Positions 9,062-16,832 of a DNA stretch of 33,213 nucleotides are shown here, piece after piece. The stretch's first letter is position 1, and every line of letters starts with the position of its first letter. Source of the stretch: a virus; the IMG/VR virus record IMGVR_UViG_3300042516_004237, positions 1 to 33,213 of that record. The stretch is one strand, 5' to 3'. A program made the position numbers and the translations under genes. The notes below the pieces were generated by a model that had not been told where the DNA came from, made no database searches, and saw only the letters and a program-made list of their open reading frames with translations.

Positions 9062-10057
9062 TTAGGCGACGACGGATTCGGTTTCGAGGATCTGGTCGCA
9101 GGTCTCGATGCGGATGCCGCGGAACTTGGTGACCGGTTTCCCGTCCACGTTGTCGATGTTCAACTGGTAGGCCGCTTTGGTGAGCGCCTGGATGTCGAGC
9201 ATCTCGCGCACCGTGCGGTTGCAGTAGAACACCGGACGTCCCGAGGAGAGATCCGGCAAGCGGTGGATCGCCTTGATCATCAGCTTGATGAGGTCGGCAG
9301 CACCGGATTCCGTCACGAGGTTGCTCACGTCGATGTTGGCGATACGAACCGCGTAGCGCCAGTCGCGCACGGCAAGCCCGCACTTCCATTGCCACCGGTC
9401 AATGAACGCCTTCATGCGCCCCGTCCCGATCCCGACTCCCGTCTGGATCATCTGCTCACCGAGGTCCTCGTGAATGAGGCCGGCTTTCGAGCCCTTGGGA
9501 TAGATCCCGCTGACCGTGTTCTCACCCCAGGCGATGAGCCAGATGGACGTGTTGTCCGAACCGGCGCCACCGGCGCTCAGGATGTTCTGCGAGTTGGTTC
9601 CCGACAGGGCAGCGTAGCGAGGCGCGAACCCGGTGAAGTACTCGGGTGTGATCCCGGCATTCCCGTAGAAGAGCGTCTGCGCCATCGTCTGGTTCATCGC
9701 TTCGATGAAGGCGGAAGCCTCTGAGAGGCGGAAGCCTGCGTCGTTGCCGTTGAGTTTGACGAGGTCAGCGTCAACTTCTGAGATTGCCTCGAACATCGCG
9801 CACTGCTCGTCGATTTGAGCGGTGGTCGATTTCGAGGGAACGACCCCTTCGTTGAGCCGGCGTGCCGTCACGGTCGGAAGACCGGTACGAACCGTCGTGC
9901 GGTGTCCGGTCGGGAGATTCCCTTCCTTCCACAACATGTCGTCGAGGATCGAGTTACGTTGACGGAGAAGTTCCACGATCATCGGAACTTTGCCGTCTGG
10001 GTCGAGGCGCTTCGCGTGATCCGCGAGCGTTGCCACATTGGATGCAAGTGTTGCCAT
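9062..10057 (-). CDS. Major capsid protein (BPP-1 Bbp17-like)
   Basis: 331 residues. It follows the scaffold-like gene and precedes the Bbp16-like cement gene, the BPP-1 order. Visible family patterns are MATLASNVATLADHAKR at the N-terminus, the segment GKVPMIVELLRQRNSILDDM (residues 22-41), an E-loop-like region with LPTGHRTTVRTGLPTV, then YGNAGITPEYFTGFAPRY and WRYAVRIANIDVSNL. These are the pattern of podovirus HK97-fold coat proteins of this group. Start ATG 10057 follows CAGAG and an A/C-rich AACAACCTACT leader with no Shine-Dalgarno. No maturation cleavage site can be inferred from sequence alone. Confidence 0.9.
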   Translation of the reverse strand: MATLASNVATLADHAKRLDPDGKVPMIVELLRQRNSILDDMLWKEGNLPTGHRTTVRTGLPTVTARRLNEGVVPSKSTTAQIDEQCAMFEAISEVDADLVKLNGNDAGFRLSEASAFIEAMNQTMAQTLFYGNAGITPEYFTGFAPRYAALSGTNSQNILSAGGAGSDNTSIWLIAWGENTVSGIYPKGSKAGLIHEDLGEQMIQTGVGIGTGRMKAFIDRWQWKCGLAVRDWRYAVRIANIDVSNLVTESGAADLIKLMIKAIHRLPDLSSGRPVFYCNRTVREMLDIQALTKAAYQLNIDNVDGKPVTKFRGIRIETCDQILETESVVA

Positions 10058-10066
10058 AGTAGGTTG

Positions 10067-10741
10067 TTACTCTGATTTGTTAGCCGACATGCTCGGGTAG
10101 AAAGCCTCGGCGAATGACTTTTGGGCACGTGCGGGTTGGGATGATGTGGTCACCATCTTGTCCTCGCGCATGGCTTTACCGACCCGGGAAAGCAACCTGA
10201 TCAACTCAGGATGATTCCCTACCCCGGACTGGTTCAGCAGGTTTTTGAACTCGGGGGTGCCGAACTTATCCAACGCGGTTTTCGCGTCGGTCACGCTCGA
10301 CTGAAAGTTGCCCCCGCCGATCTCTTTGTCGGCTTCGGCATCCTTTGCCCACTGTTCGGTTTTCTCACGCACCTGGGCCATGTTTCGCTCGCTTGCTGAG
10401 GACATGAGTCCCGCATCGCGTTCGACCAGTTTCTGTGCTGCCTCCTGCGAGAGTCCAAGTTCCTTGGCCAGGGCCTTGGTGTGCTCGAGGTATGAGGCGT
10501 CCAGGTTCGCACCCTCAGGCACCTTGAGCTCGTAAGCTTGGTTCTGGGTCTGCGTTTGCTGGGCACTGCCACTGGTGGCATTGCTCTGGGTTGTGGCCGC
10601 TGACGTGGCGGACTGTTGCTGTCCCTGCGTTTGACCATCGGCACTCGCCGCGGCCTGCTGGGTTGCTTGGTTCGTTCCGTCAGCACTGGTTTGCCCGCTC
10701 GTGAGTGAAGCTTGAGAGCCGGCGATTAAGGTGTCAGACAT
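10067..10741 (-). CDS. Scaffold-like head assembly protein
   Basis: 224 residues. The first 75 are low-complexity Gln/Ser/Ala/Thr (QTQGQQQSATSAATTQ), typical of disordered scaffold N-termini. Next comes YELKVPEGANLDASYLE (about 77-93) and a helical segment ALAKELGLSQEAAQKLVE. The C-terminal half has NHPELIRLLSRVGKAMRED and a basic tail. This arrangement is found in head scaffold-type proteins directly upstream of coat genes in podoviruses and siphoviruses. It is not obviously a protease, since no catalytic triad pattern is seen. ATG 10741 is preceded by TGAGAGAAAGCT, whose TGA closes a 10-codon ORF. Confidence 0.75.
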   Translation of the reverse strand: MSDTLIAGSQASLTSGQTSADGTNQATQQAAASADGQTQGQQQSATSAATTQSNATSGSAQQTQTQNQAYELKVPEGANLDASYLEHTKALAKELGLSQEAAQKLVERDAGLMSSASERNMAQVREKTEQWAKDAEADKEIGGGNFQSSVTDAKTALDKFGTPEFKNLLNQSGVGNHPELIRLLSRVGKAMREDKMVTTSSQPARAQKSFAEAFYPSMSANKSE

Positions 10742-10750
10742 AGCTTTCTC

Positions 10751-10783
10751 TCAGCGTGGTGAGATGGTTTGAAAACCGTCCAT
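10751..10783 (-). CDS. Possible 10-residue micro-ORF (MDGFQTISPR) before the scaffold gene
   Basis: ATG 10783 to TGA 10751 in the 51-nt gap between the fibre stop (10793) and the scaffold start (10741). It ends PR-stop, like the micro-genes at 12042 and 13625, which end DPRN-stop, and its stop lies 9 nt before the scaffold ATG. It has no Shine-Dalgarno and only one copy, so coding is uncertain; it could simply be the scaffold leader. Confidence 0.25.
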   Translation of the reverse strand: MDGFQTISPR

Positions 10784-10792
10784 GCAAAAAAC

Positions 10793-11740
10793 TTACAGTT
10801 CCGCGGAAAGCCACGAACTGCCTGTGGTCGTGACCACTCGAGCCGCTTGTCCTGCGGTCGCGCCGGTCACGGTCCCGTTGAACGTCGCCGCCAGGTAGCT
10901 TGCGTTGGCGATCGACGGTGAAGAGATGGCGAGGTTGCTCACGCCCTCTGCCTGCATCGTCCCCGCGGTGAGGATCGGCGCCGAGCGCATCGGCGCGAAG
11001 TAGCGGATGGATCCGCGCACCGCGGTGGTGGTGATGAAGTTGCCGGCGAACTCGCCCACCGGTTGCAGGTAGCGCAGGCACTGCGCCAACTCCAAACTCA
11101 AGGGCTTGGTCTCGAAGGGTGTTGCAGCGGGCCCGACCTCGATCTGGAAGTCGGCGATGTTGAACCCCTTGTTCGTGACCGCTCCCACCGTGAACGCCAT
11201 GTAGGGCACAATCCCGTTGGCAACGTCCGAAGCGCTCACCGCGAAACTCTTGCTGATGCTGACCCATGTCGCCGAAGGAATGCTGCCGACCGTGCTCTCG
11301 CCGAGAGTGGACACACTGCTGAAGTTGTCCGCCGCACCTGCCTTGCCGAGCCCGATGGCCGCGGTGACTGCCGCGCCACTGTCCTGGTACACCTTCATTG
11401 AAACGATGACCGTCTTGCCGGCGAAGTGCTGGCAGTTCTTCTGCTCGATGCGCTGACCGAACGAGACGACTCCAGATCCCGTGCTGGTGATGTTCGCGGT
11501 CTGGCAGAAGGTCGAGGACGTCGCCGATCCGCTTGACTGGTAGATCGACCCACTCAAGGCGCTGAAGCCTGCAGCGTAGACGTAGATGCGGTCGCATCCC
11601 GCGTACACCACAGACCCGTTGACGATACTGCCCCCGCCTCTCTGCGCGATGCGGCAGTCCCCGTTGATGATTGCGTTACGGAATCCCAAGGCCCCTCCGT
11701 CGAAGGCCATCATTGGATGTTGAAGTGTGGTCAGTGGCAT
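10793..11740 (-). CDS. Tail fibre / receptor-binding-type protein
   Basis: 315 residues. It begins with a short leader and then FRNAIINGDCRIAQRGGG (residues 20-37), the recognisable opening of a beta-sandwich carbohydrate-binding-type module found in many phage tail fibres (the N-x-I-I-N-G-D-F-x-x-x-Q-R-G pattern). The body alternates Ser/Gly/Thr strands, has NIADFQIEVGPAATPFE (typical of the same fold) and ends with LAQCLRYLQPVGEF and a short C-terminal domain. It lacks the IPK-anchor present in the three upstream fibre proteins. ATG 11740 lies 3 nt after the stop of the membrane protein gene with no Shine-Dalgarno, so coupling is likely. An internal ATG nine residues further in is an alternative start. 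Confidence 0.7.
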   Translation of the reverse strand: MPLTTLQHPMMAFDGGALGFRNAIINGDCRIAQRGGGSIVNGSVVYAGCDRIYVYAAGFSALSGSIYQSSGSATSSTFCQTANITSTGSGVVSFGQRIEQKNCQHFAGKTVIVSMKVYQDSGAAVTAAIGLGKAGAADNFSSVSTLGESTVGSIPSATWVSISKSFAVSASDVANGIVPYMAFTVGAVTNKGFNIADFQIEVGPAATPFETKPLSLELAQCLRYLQPVGEFAGNFITTTAVRGSIRYFAPMRSAPILTAGTMQAEGVSNLAISSPSIANASYLAATFNGTVTGATAGQAARVVTTTGSSWLSAEL

Positions 11741-11743
11741 GAA

Positions 11744-12040
11744 TCAGTGGTGGTTGAATCTCCTGGCTAAGAGTGCTGTGCCGATCACCGCGAGTGTCGG
11801 CAGCACGAAGTCTGTGATGCCCTTGAGCGTCCACGCCCGGGCCTGCATCCCGCCCCAGAAGGGCATGTTCGCTCGGCGCCCACCGTAGTGGTGCTCGATG
11901 TTGCGATACTCCGCTTGGGCGTACTCGCGCCCCACAAAGTAGGCCGACCCCGCGGCAGCGCCGGTCCACCAGTTGCCGGTCGCGATTGCGATGACGGACT
12001 GGATGGCGAGAGCGATAAGGGAGTGAGCGAGGTGGTGCAT
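11744..12040 (-). CDS. Small membrane protein, candidate lysis or tail-associated
   Basis: 98 residues from ATG 12040, chosen over ATG 12079 because it follows the micro-gene stop by one nucleotide (TGACATG). A hydrophobic segment at about residues 6-27 (LIALAIQSVIAIATGNWWTG) and a second at about 75-92 (TDFVLPTLAVIGTALLA) suggest two membrane passes. Between them is a charged REYAQAEYRNIEHH segment, then a Gly/Arg-rich stretch and FWGG. The REYAQAEYR pattern recurs in podovirus genes of unknown function. A holin-like role is possible but not shown; no endolysin or spanin is visible next to it. Confidence 0.6.
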   Translation of the reverse strand: MHHLAHSLIALAIQSVIAIATGNWWTGAAAGSAYFVGREYAQAEYRNIEHHYGGRRANMPFWGGMQARAWTLKGITDFVLPTLAVIGTALLARRFNHH

Positions 12041-12041
12041 G

Positions 12042-12107
12042 TCAGTTGCGTGGGTCGAACCAGAGCATGTCGATGTCAATGGGTGGTGGATTTTGGTGGG
12101 CGTTCAT
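12042..12107 (-). CDS. 21-residue micro-gene, copy B
   Basis: ATG 12107 to TGA 12044-12042. The peptide reads MNAHQNPPPIDID followed by MLWFDPRN. It is 35 nt after the spike 2 stop, and its TGA is one nucleotide before the ATG of the membrane protein. A second copy at 13625-13690 differs at six nucleotides: four are synonymous third-position changes (Asn, two Pro, Arg codons) and two swap neighbouring Gln and His codons. The DNA flanking the two copies is not conserved. This pattern is expected if the peptide itself is under selection. There is no Shine-Dalgarno; the leader ends GCATCCT. Function unknown. Confidence 0.65.
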   Translation of the reverse strand: MNAHQNPPPIDIDMLWFDPRN

Positions 12108-12142
12108 AGGATGCTTGATGATGCTGCCTGCGTGTGATCCGC

Positions 12143-13594
12143 TTATACGGATCGCCCGATTTCAATCCACTCTTCGCCGCCGACTCCGATTAAGGTTAGC
12201 GAGCTTCCATTTTGAGCTGAAAAGTTTGCATTGTTGTTTAACTGCATACATCCAACGGTTCCTGGGCCGCTGTGCAAGACAGTCAGGTTATTGGTAAACA
12301 GCAACGTAACAACTCTTCCTGGCCATGCGTGAAGAAGTGTTCCGATGTTGGTTGTTCCGGTGATGTGAAACGCCGAGTTTGTGTTTGGAAGCAGTAGAAC
12401 ACTAGCACTTGCAACAGACGCTAAACTCAAATTGCTAGTTGGATCTCCGCCAAAGTTTGTATAGACATTCCCGTTGCCCAATACAACATTTGACGTCGCA
12501 ACCGTTGCGTTTACTATCGTTGAGGCAATGCCTTTGACCCAAGAATTATCCAACATGACTCTTGAGGCTGAGCTTGTAACGCTAACCACATTTGTCACAT
12601 CACGAATTGAACATCCGTTAATGATTGCATCACCACCGTAAATCAAAACTCCGTGAGAAGATCCTCCCCACGCGCTGTGGTTCTGAATAAATGTGACAAG
12701 CGGAATTGAACCAGACGCGTTGTTGATGAACACCCCGGCAGTAGCTTGCCCAGCCGTTTGGCAACTAAGTAGCTTTATGTCTTCGCATCCGTTTGCAACG
12801 CTAATGCCAATGGAGTTTGGATGGCCTCCGGGAACGTTATCGAACCCGCATCCTGTAGCTGTTATTGAGTTGGCATTAGAAATGAACAAGCCACGAAGGT
12901 ATCCGTATGAAAAGGAGTTTGTAATCTTGTTCCAGTCTCCTCCATCATGAAAATGGTATGCCGTGCCGGGGCGTATCAAAGGAGTTCCATTTGCAATGGT
13001 TGCAAACGGCCAGCAGTGGCACTGGAGAATGTATGCAATGTCATAGCACTCGGCGATTTCGACGCAGTTGACATTGTCCATGTAGACACTTGTTAAACGC
13101 GGACGTTGATGGCCATACGAGTAGAAACCCTTGTCAAATCCAAGGATCATGCAGTTGTTGACAACAACGTCATCACCATCTGCTGTGATTGCAGTACCAA
13201 CCCATGCAGACACGCTGGTCTGAGGGAACGTCATCCCTTTTCTGTAAATCAACAGACCAGACAGAGACGCTCCGCCTTTCATCGAAATCGTTTGCGTTCC
13301 GCTCAAGATGAGCGATCCGCCCACAAGACTGTAGTTGGCAGACGAGTTGTCCTGCGGGCTGCCTACATACAAATGTGGGCCTTGAACTCCGACGTTTGGC
13401 TTTACAACTAAGGTAGAGTCCAAGACGCATCTCATGCCGTTTGGAATCACAACAGTGCCGCCAGCGACCCCTAGTGAATCAATCGCAGCCTGAATCGCCG
13501 CTGTGTCGTCCGTGACCCCGTCGCCTTTCGCCCCGAAGTCGGTGACGCTGACAAGTTTGTTCAGCTTGGTGGCGTTATTAAATGCTTTGCTCAT
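12143..13594 (-). CDS. Tailspike 2, beta-helix adhesin or depolymerase without the anchor domain
   Basis: 483 residues. After a short start (MSKAFNNATKLNKL) it has VSVTDFGAKGDGVTDDTAA (residues 15-33), the opening of the pectate-lyase-like right-handed beta-helix used in tailspikes. Repeated short strands fill the centre (VVVNNCMILGF, NSFSYGYLRGLFI, GVLIYGGDAIINGC). The last 75 residues (GRVVTLLF, NANFSAQNGSSLTL, EEWIEIGRS) match the C-terminal domain of spike 1. The gene is noticeably more AT-rich than its neighbours, with more A/T in third positions, as expected for a receptor-binding module acquired from elsewhere. It lacks the IPK-type N-terminal anchor, so it probably attaches through another protein. 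It is followed by micro-gene B. Any enzymatic activity is unproven. Confidence 0.8.
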   Translation of the reverse strand: MSKAFNNATKLNKLVSVTDFGAKGDGVTDDTAAIQAAIDSLGVAGGTVVIPNGMRCVLDSTLVVKPNVGVQGPHLYVGSPQDNSSANYSLVGGSLILSGTQTISMKGGASLSGLLIYRKGMTFPQTSVSAWVGTAITADGDDVVVNNCMILGFDKGFYSYGHQRPRLTSVYMDNVNCVEIAECYDIAYILQCHCWPFATIANGTPLIRPGTAYHFHDGGDWNKITNSFSYGYLRGLFISNANSITATGCGFDNVPGGHPNSIGISVANGCEDIKLLSCQTAGQATAGVFINNASGSIPLVTFIQNHSAWGGSSHGVLIYGGDAIINGCSIRDVTNVVSVTSSASRVMLDNSWVKGIASTIVNATVATSNVVLGNGNVYTNFGGDPTSNLSLASVASASVLLLPNTNSAFHITGTTNIGTLLHAWPGRVVTLLFTNNLTVLHSGPGTVGCMQLNNNANFSAQNGSSLTLIGVGGEEWIEIGRSV

Positions 13595-13624
13595 AGGTTG
13601 TCGTTATGCTTGTTGCCGTGTCGC

Positions 13625-13690
13625 TCAGTTCCGTGGGTCGAACCAGAGCATGTCGATGTCAATGGGCGGCGGGTTGTGTTGGGCGTTCAT
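13625..13690 (-). CDS. 21-residue micro-gene, copy A
   Basis: ATG 13690 to TGA 13627-13625. The peptide reads MNAQHNPPPIDID followed by MLWFDPRN. The ATG lies only 6 nt after the spike 1 stop, and the gene ends 30 nt before spike 2. It is the partner of the copy at 12042-12107, to which it is identical except for a Gln-His/His-Gln swap, despite four silent nucleotide changes. Both copies directly follow a beta-helix spike gene. The peptide has a Pro-rich centre, an acidic IDID segment, and a Trp-Phe-Asp-Pro-Arg end; there is no membrane segment. Function unknown; a small adaptor or assembly factor for the spike is a possibility. Confidence 0.7.
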   Translation of the reverse strand: MNAQHNPPPIDIDMLWFDPRN

Positions 13691-13696
13691 GTGGTG

Positions 13697-15805
13697 CTAT
13701 GCGCTGCGTCCGGTTTCGTACCATTGAACTCCATCGTGCTTTAACGTCAGTGATGTGTTCGCCGATGCCGAGAAGTTAGCTCCTCCAGAGAGGCGCATGT
13801 TCTGGTTGGTAGAGATTGCAGAATAGACGGTTAGGGAACCATTGAAGATCAGGGTGACCTCTCTGCCCATCCATCCCCATCTCATCGAACCGAACGCAGT
13901 TGTCCCAGAGACTCGGAACACATTCCCGGTCATTGGGATGACAAGTGGATCTGACGACGCGATGACTTGAGCAGTCGTGTTGTATCCCAGCGCGCCGCCG
14001 CTGGTGGAAGCGAAGTTTCCGAAGTTGCATTCGGACACAAAGATCGTGCTGTTTGCGACGGACGAATAGATCGGCCTGGTTGCGATGTCGTTGAACTTCA
14101 CGTTGGCAACGTGAATCACAGAAGAGGCATTGTCGGTCGAGATACCCAAGTCCGTGTTGCGGATTGTTCCTCCAGCGATTGAAACTCGCCCTTGCTGAAC
14201 ATAGATGCCGGCAACTTTTGGATACCACGTGGAGAACGAGTCGATGAAGGTGCTCTGACTTGCGATGGTATTAACAACGATGCCGTACCAGCACGCGGCA
14301 GATTGACACCCAATCAGTTTGGTGTCGTTAGCGTTTCCGCTGATGTCAAACCCAATGCTATCGGTGTGGGTGGCTGTGACATTGAAGTTCTGATCCGTGC
14401 CGCAACCAATCAGTGTGTTTGAGTTCGCGTTGTAGATCTTGAACCCAGTCTTGTACCCGTATGAGAAGCAGTTGGTGAACTTTACCCAGTCTGCTGTGTC
14501 GTGCGAGTAATAAGCGATTCCCGAACGGTAGGTTCCGGTGCTCGGGTAGATCGTAGTGTCCGAGGCGAACGGCCACATGTGGCAGTTTGAGATGTAGCAA
14601 ACGTCGGGAGAGTTCGTGATCTCGATCCCGTTGTTATTGTCCCCGTACACCCGGTCGATAACGTGCCGTTGTCCTGGCCCATAAAATAGCTTGTTGAAGC
14701 CCATCACCAGCAAGTTCCTGAGCGACGCAGAACTGCCTGTCGCCGTGATTGCCGTTCCGGCATAGCCAGTGCCGCTCTCAACCGGGAAGGTCATTCCGTT
14801 TCGATAGATGAGTAGATCCTCTATCGAAGCCCCTTGCTGCATGTTAATCGTCGCAGACGAGGCGAGACGTATACAGGACCCGGCAGTGCTAAATGTCTGT
14901 GCGTTCGCCGTCCCTACGGTGTCTGGATTCCTCCATTCCCCTTTCAACCGCACCTTGGCCTTGATTGTCAGCGACGAGCCAACCAAATACTTGCCGTCGT
15001 TCCCAATCGTCACGGTGCCGCCGGCTGTTCCAAGCGCATCAATCGCCGCCTGGATTGCCGCGGTGTCGTCCGTAGTGCCGTTACCGACCGCACCGAAGTC
15101 CTTTACCGATACGACATCGCCGAGCTTCGAGGCTACCCCGCGTGAGATGGATCCGGTTGCACCCAGTTGGTACACCGTGGAGTCGTTCGCGATGCGTCCC
15201 ACCAGGAAGATAAACTGGTCGCTCACCGTGGCGCCAGAGGTGAGCGTGATTGTGCTCGAGTTGGTCTCGGCGTAATCGTCGCCCGGGGTGAGCAGGAGAC
15301 CGTTGCGGAACACGCGAAGCGACCCGCTGCTCGGGGTGTAGGTGGCCGAGGTGAGGGTGAACACCGTCTGCCCAGCGGTGGCGGTCTTGGTCTCGGTGGC
15401 GAAGTTGCTGCTGGGCGTGACGTTGGCCTGGTAGCCAACGATGAAGCCCGTGACACCGTTTGCCGGTGCGCTCGAGAAAACGATCTGCCCGTTGCTGATG
15501 GTGTACGCGGTGCCGTCAGGGGATTGAGGCACGCCGCCGAGCACGACGAGGTAGCTTTTTGGGTCGTTGCTCGAGTAGCCGCTGAGGCTGAAAGTTGTGG
15601 TGGACCCGTTGCCCGTGATGCTGGTGAGGGTCGGGGTGAACGTGCTGCCGCTGATCTCACCGACCGTGCCGTCTTCCTTCTTGATGTACAGCTTGCCCGT
15701 GAAAGTGTTGGATGCGATTTCACCCAGTTGCAATGCCGATGCCTGCGGGCCCGTGGCGCTGCCTGCGGTTGAGTTTCTCTTGGGGATGATCGGATTGGTC
15801 GGCAT
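13697..15805 (-). CDS. Tailspike 1 with N-terminal particle anchor and beta-helix
   Basis: 702 residues in a clear domain order. Residues 1-50 are the shared anchor (IIPKRN, LQLGEIASNTFTGKLYIKKEDG). Residues 58-205 are two beta-sandwich repeats (TSITGNGSTTTFSLSGY; ATAGQTVFTLTSATYT). From 229 comes the pectate-lyase-like beta-helix opening (VSVKDFGAVGNGTTDDTAA), then short-strand repeats to about 625. The last 75 residues (GREVTLIFNGSLTV, GGANFSASANTSLTL, WYETGRS) are paralogous to spike 2. Base composition shifts near 15000-15100: the anchor and sandwich part has the high GC of the structural operon, the beta-helix part is more AT-rich, which suggests module exchange. It is probably a host-surface glycan binder or depolymerase; no catalytic residues can be assigned. 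Confidence 0.85.
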   Translation of the reverse strand: MPTNPIIPKRNSTAGSATGPQASALQLGEIASNTFTGKLYIKKEDGTVGEISGSTFTPTLTSITGNGSTTTFSLSGYSSNDPKSYLVVLGGVPQSPDGTAYTISNGQIVFSSAPANGVTGFIVGYQANVTPSSNFATETKTATAGQTVFTLTSATYTPSSGSLRVFRNGLLLTPGDDYAETNSSTITLTSGATVSDQFIFLVGRIANDSTVYQLGATGSISRGVASKLGDVVSVKDFGAVGNGTTDDTAAIQAAIDALGTAGGTVTIGNDGKYLVGSSLTIKAKVRLKGEWRNPDTVGTANAQTFSTAGSCIRLASSATINMQQGASIEDLLIYRNGMTFPVESGTGYAGTAITATGSSASLRNLLVMGFNKLFYGPGQRHVIDRVYGDNNNGIEITNSPDVCYISNCHMWPFASDTTIYPSTGTYRSGIAYYSHDTADWVKFTNCFSYGYKTGFKIYNANSNTLIGCGTDQNFNVTATHTDSIGFDISGNANDTKLIGCQSAACWYGIVVNTIASQSTFIDSFSTWYPKVAGIYVQQGRVSIAGGTIRNTDLGISTDNASSVIHVANVKFNDIATRPIYSSVANSTIFVSECNFGNFASTSGGALGYNTTAQVIASSDPLVIPMTGNVFRVSGTTAFGSMRWGWMGREVTLIFNGSLTVYSAISTNQNMRLSGGANFSASANTSLTLKHDGVQWYETGRSA

Positions 15806-15830
15806 GGCTTGAAGAAGTTCGGTTCAAATA

Positions 15831-15859
15831 CCGGCCCCACCCGTGGAAGGTGGGACCGG
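15831..15859 (-). other. Long intergenic hairpin before spike 1
   Basis: CCGGCCCCACC at 15831-15841 and GGTGGGACCGG at 15849-15859 form an 11-bp stem with a 7-nt loop. The single non-Watson-Crick position is C-A on the plus strand but G-U on the minus strand, so the structure is best formed by the leftward mRNA. It lies between the fibre stop and the spike 1 start, without a U tract. Processing, attenuation or stability roles are possible. Confidence 0.65.
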
Positions 15860-15873
15860 CAAACTGTCGCGGC

Positions 15874-16821
15874 TTAGTAGGTTCCGCCAGAGATGACGTC
15901 GCCCTCTTTCACCACGCTCGTCGGAGCGTAGCCGGAGCCGTCATACACGAGCGCTTGTCCGCTCGAAGGACCGGTCGAGGAGATCCCAACGCCGCGCAAG
16001 GCCACAACCGAAGCCGATTGCGAACCATTGCCCGATGCCGTCACGTCGCCCGTGAGCTCGGTGATGCCCGTGTCGATGAAGTTCTGAGGCGTTGTCGCCA
16101 CCCACTGCGCACCGTCCCACGCGAGGACCTGTCCGCTGGAAGGAGCGCTCGAGGACACCGTCTGGCCCTGGATCTTGGTGACCGTAGCGGACACCGATCC
16201 ACTGCCCGAGGCGCTCACGTCCCCGCTCAGTTCTGTCATCCCCGTGTCAGGGAAGCTCAGCGTCTGCGGTCCCCATCCTGACCCGTCGTACACGAGCGCT
16301 TGCCCGGTCGAAGGGGTCGTGGACCACACCAACTCGCCTTGGAGCCCGGTGACCGTGGGGTTCGGGTACGTCCCGCCCAAGTCCCCGCCGGCGTTGCCGG
16401 TCGGAGCGCCACCAGAGATGATGGCAACGTACTGCGAACCGCTCCAGCGGTAGGAGACGTTCTCGTCCGTTGACACATAGATCTTGCCGGTCTCCCCAGG
16501 GGAGGGGAACGAGGCGACGTTGGCAAACTCCACCACGTCATCGACATAGGAGGGCAGGTAGCTTGAGTCGATCTTCGCACTGCCGTCGAGCGGTGCTACA
16601 CCGTTGGCCTGACCAACGCTCGAGGAAGCCACCGCGCCGATGTCGCTGGGTGCGATGTCGGAGACTGCCTTGAACTCCTTGACGGAGTGGTCTTCTGTCT
16701 TGAGGAACAGACGACCGAGAAACGCGTTGGACGCGATTTCGGCGATCTGCAGATCGCTGGATGAAGGTACGTTCGTTGATCCTTGCGTACCGTTTGTTTT
16801 TGGGATGATGGGGTTAGCCAT
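15874..16821 (-). CDS. Tail fibre with particle anchor and three beta-repeats
   Basis: 315 residues. The N-terminal anchor (residues 1-50: NPIIPKTN, LQIAEIASNAFLGRLFLKTED) is shared with spike 1 and the 95-residue protein at 16833. A linker with SSYLPSYVDDVVEF and GKIYVSTDENVSYRWSG (about 86-128) is a common phage fibre module. Three repeats of roughly 45-50 residues follow (about 140-183, 194-240, 252-299), each with a GD-Gly/Ser-rich run and ending in PSxGQxLxxDGxx. The end is EGDVISGGTY, matching NGDQLTGGTY at the end of the 95-residue protein. It starts at ATG 16821, after TGAGAGAAAACAAC. It is probably a structural arm in the fibre complex. Confidence 0.75.
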   Translation of the reverse strand: MANPIIPKTNGTQGSTNVPSSSDLQIAEIASNAFLGRLFLKTEDHSVKEFKAVSDIAPSDIGAVASSSVGQANGVAPLDGSAKIDSSYLPSYVDDVVEFANVASFPSPGETGKIYVSTDENVSYRWSGSQYVAIISGGAPTGNAGGDLGGTYPNPTVTGLQGELVWSTTPSTGQALVYDGSGWGPQTLSFPDTGMTELSGDVSASGSGSVSATVTKIQGQTVSSSAPSSGQVLAWDGAQWVATTPQNFIDTGITELTGDVTASGNGSQSASVVALRGVGISSTGPSSGQALVYDGSGYAPTSVVKEGDVISGGTY

Positions 16822-16832
16822 GTTGTTTTCTC

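Noticed and set aside
10734-11597. 287-codon minus-strand frame overlapping the fibre gene
   Set aside because: Out of frame with a recognisable fibre protein; Arg/His/Gln-rich shadow, no domain.
12143-15805. Diversity-generating retroelement (because the structural module is BPP-1-like and has repeated receptor-binding ends)
   Set aside because: No reverse transcriptase, no template repeat and no adenine-biased difference pattern; the spike similarity is ordinary paralogy.
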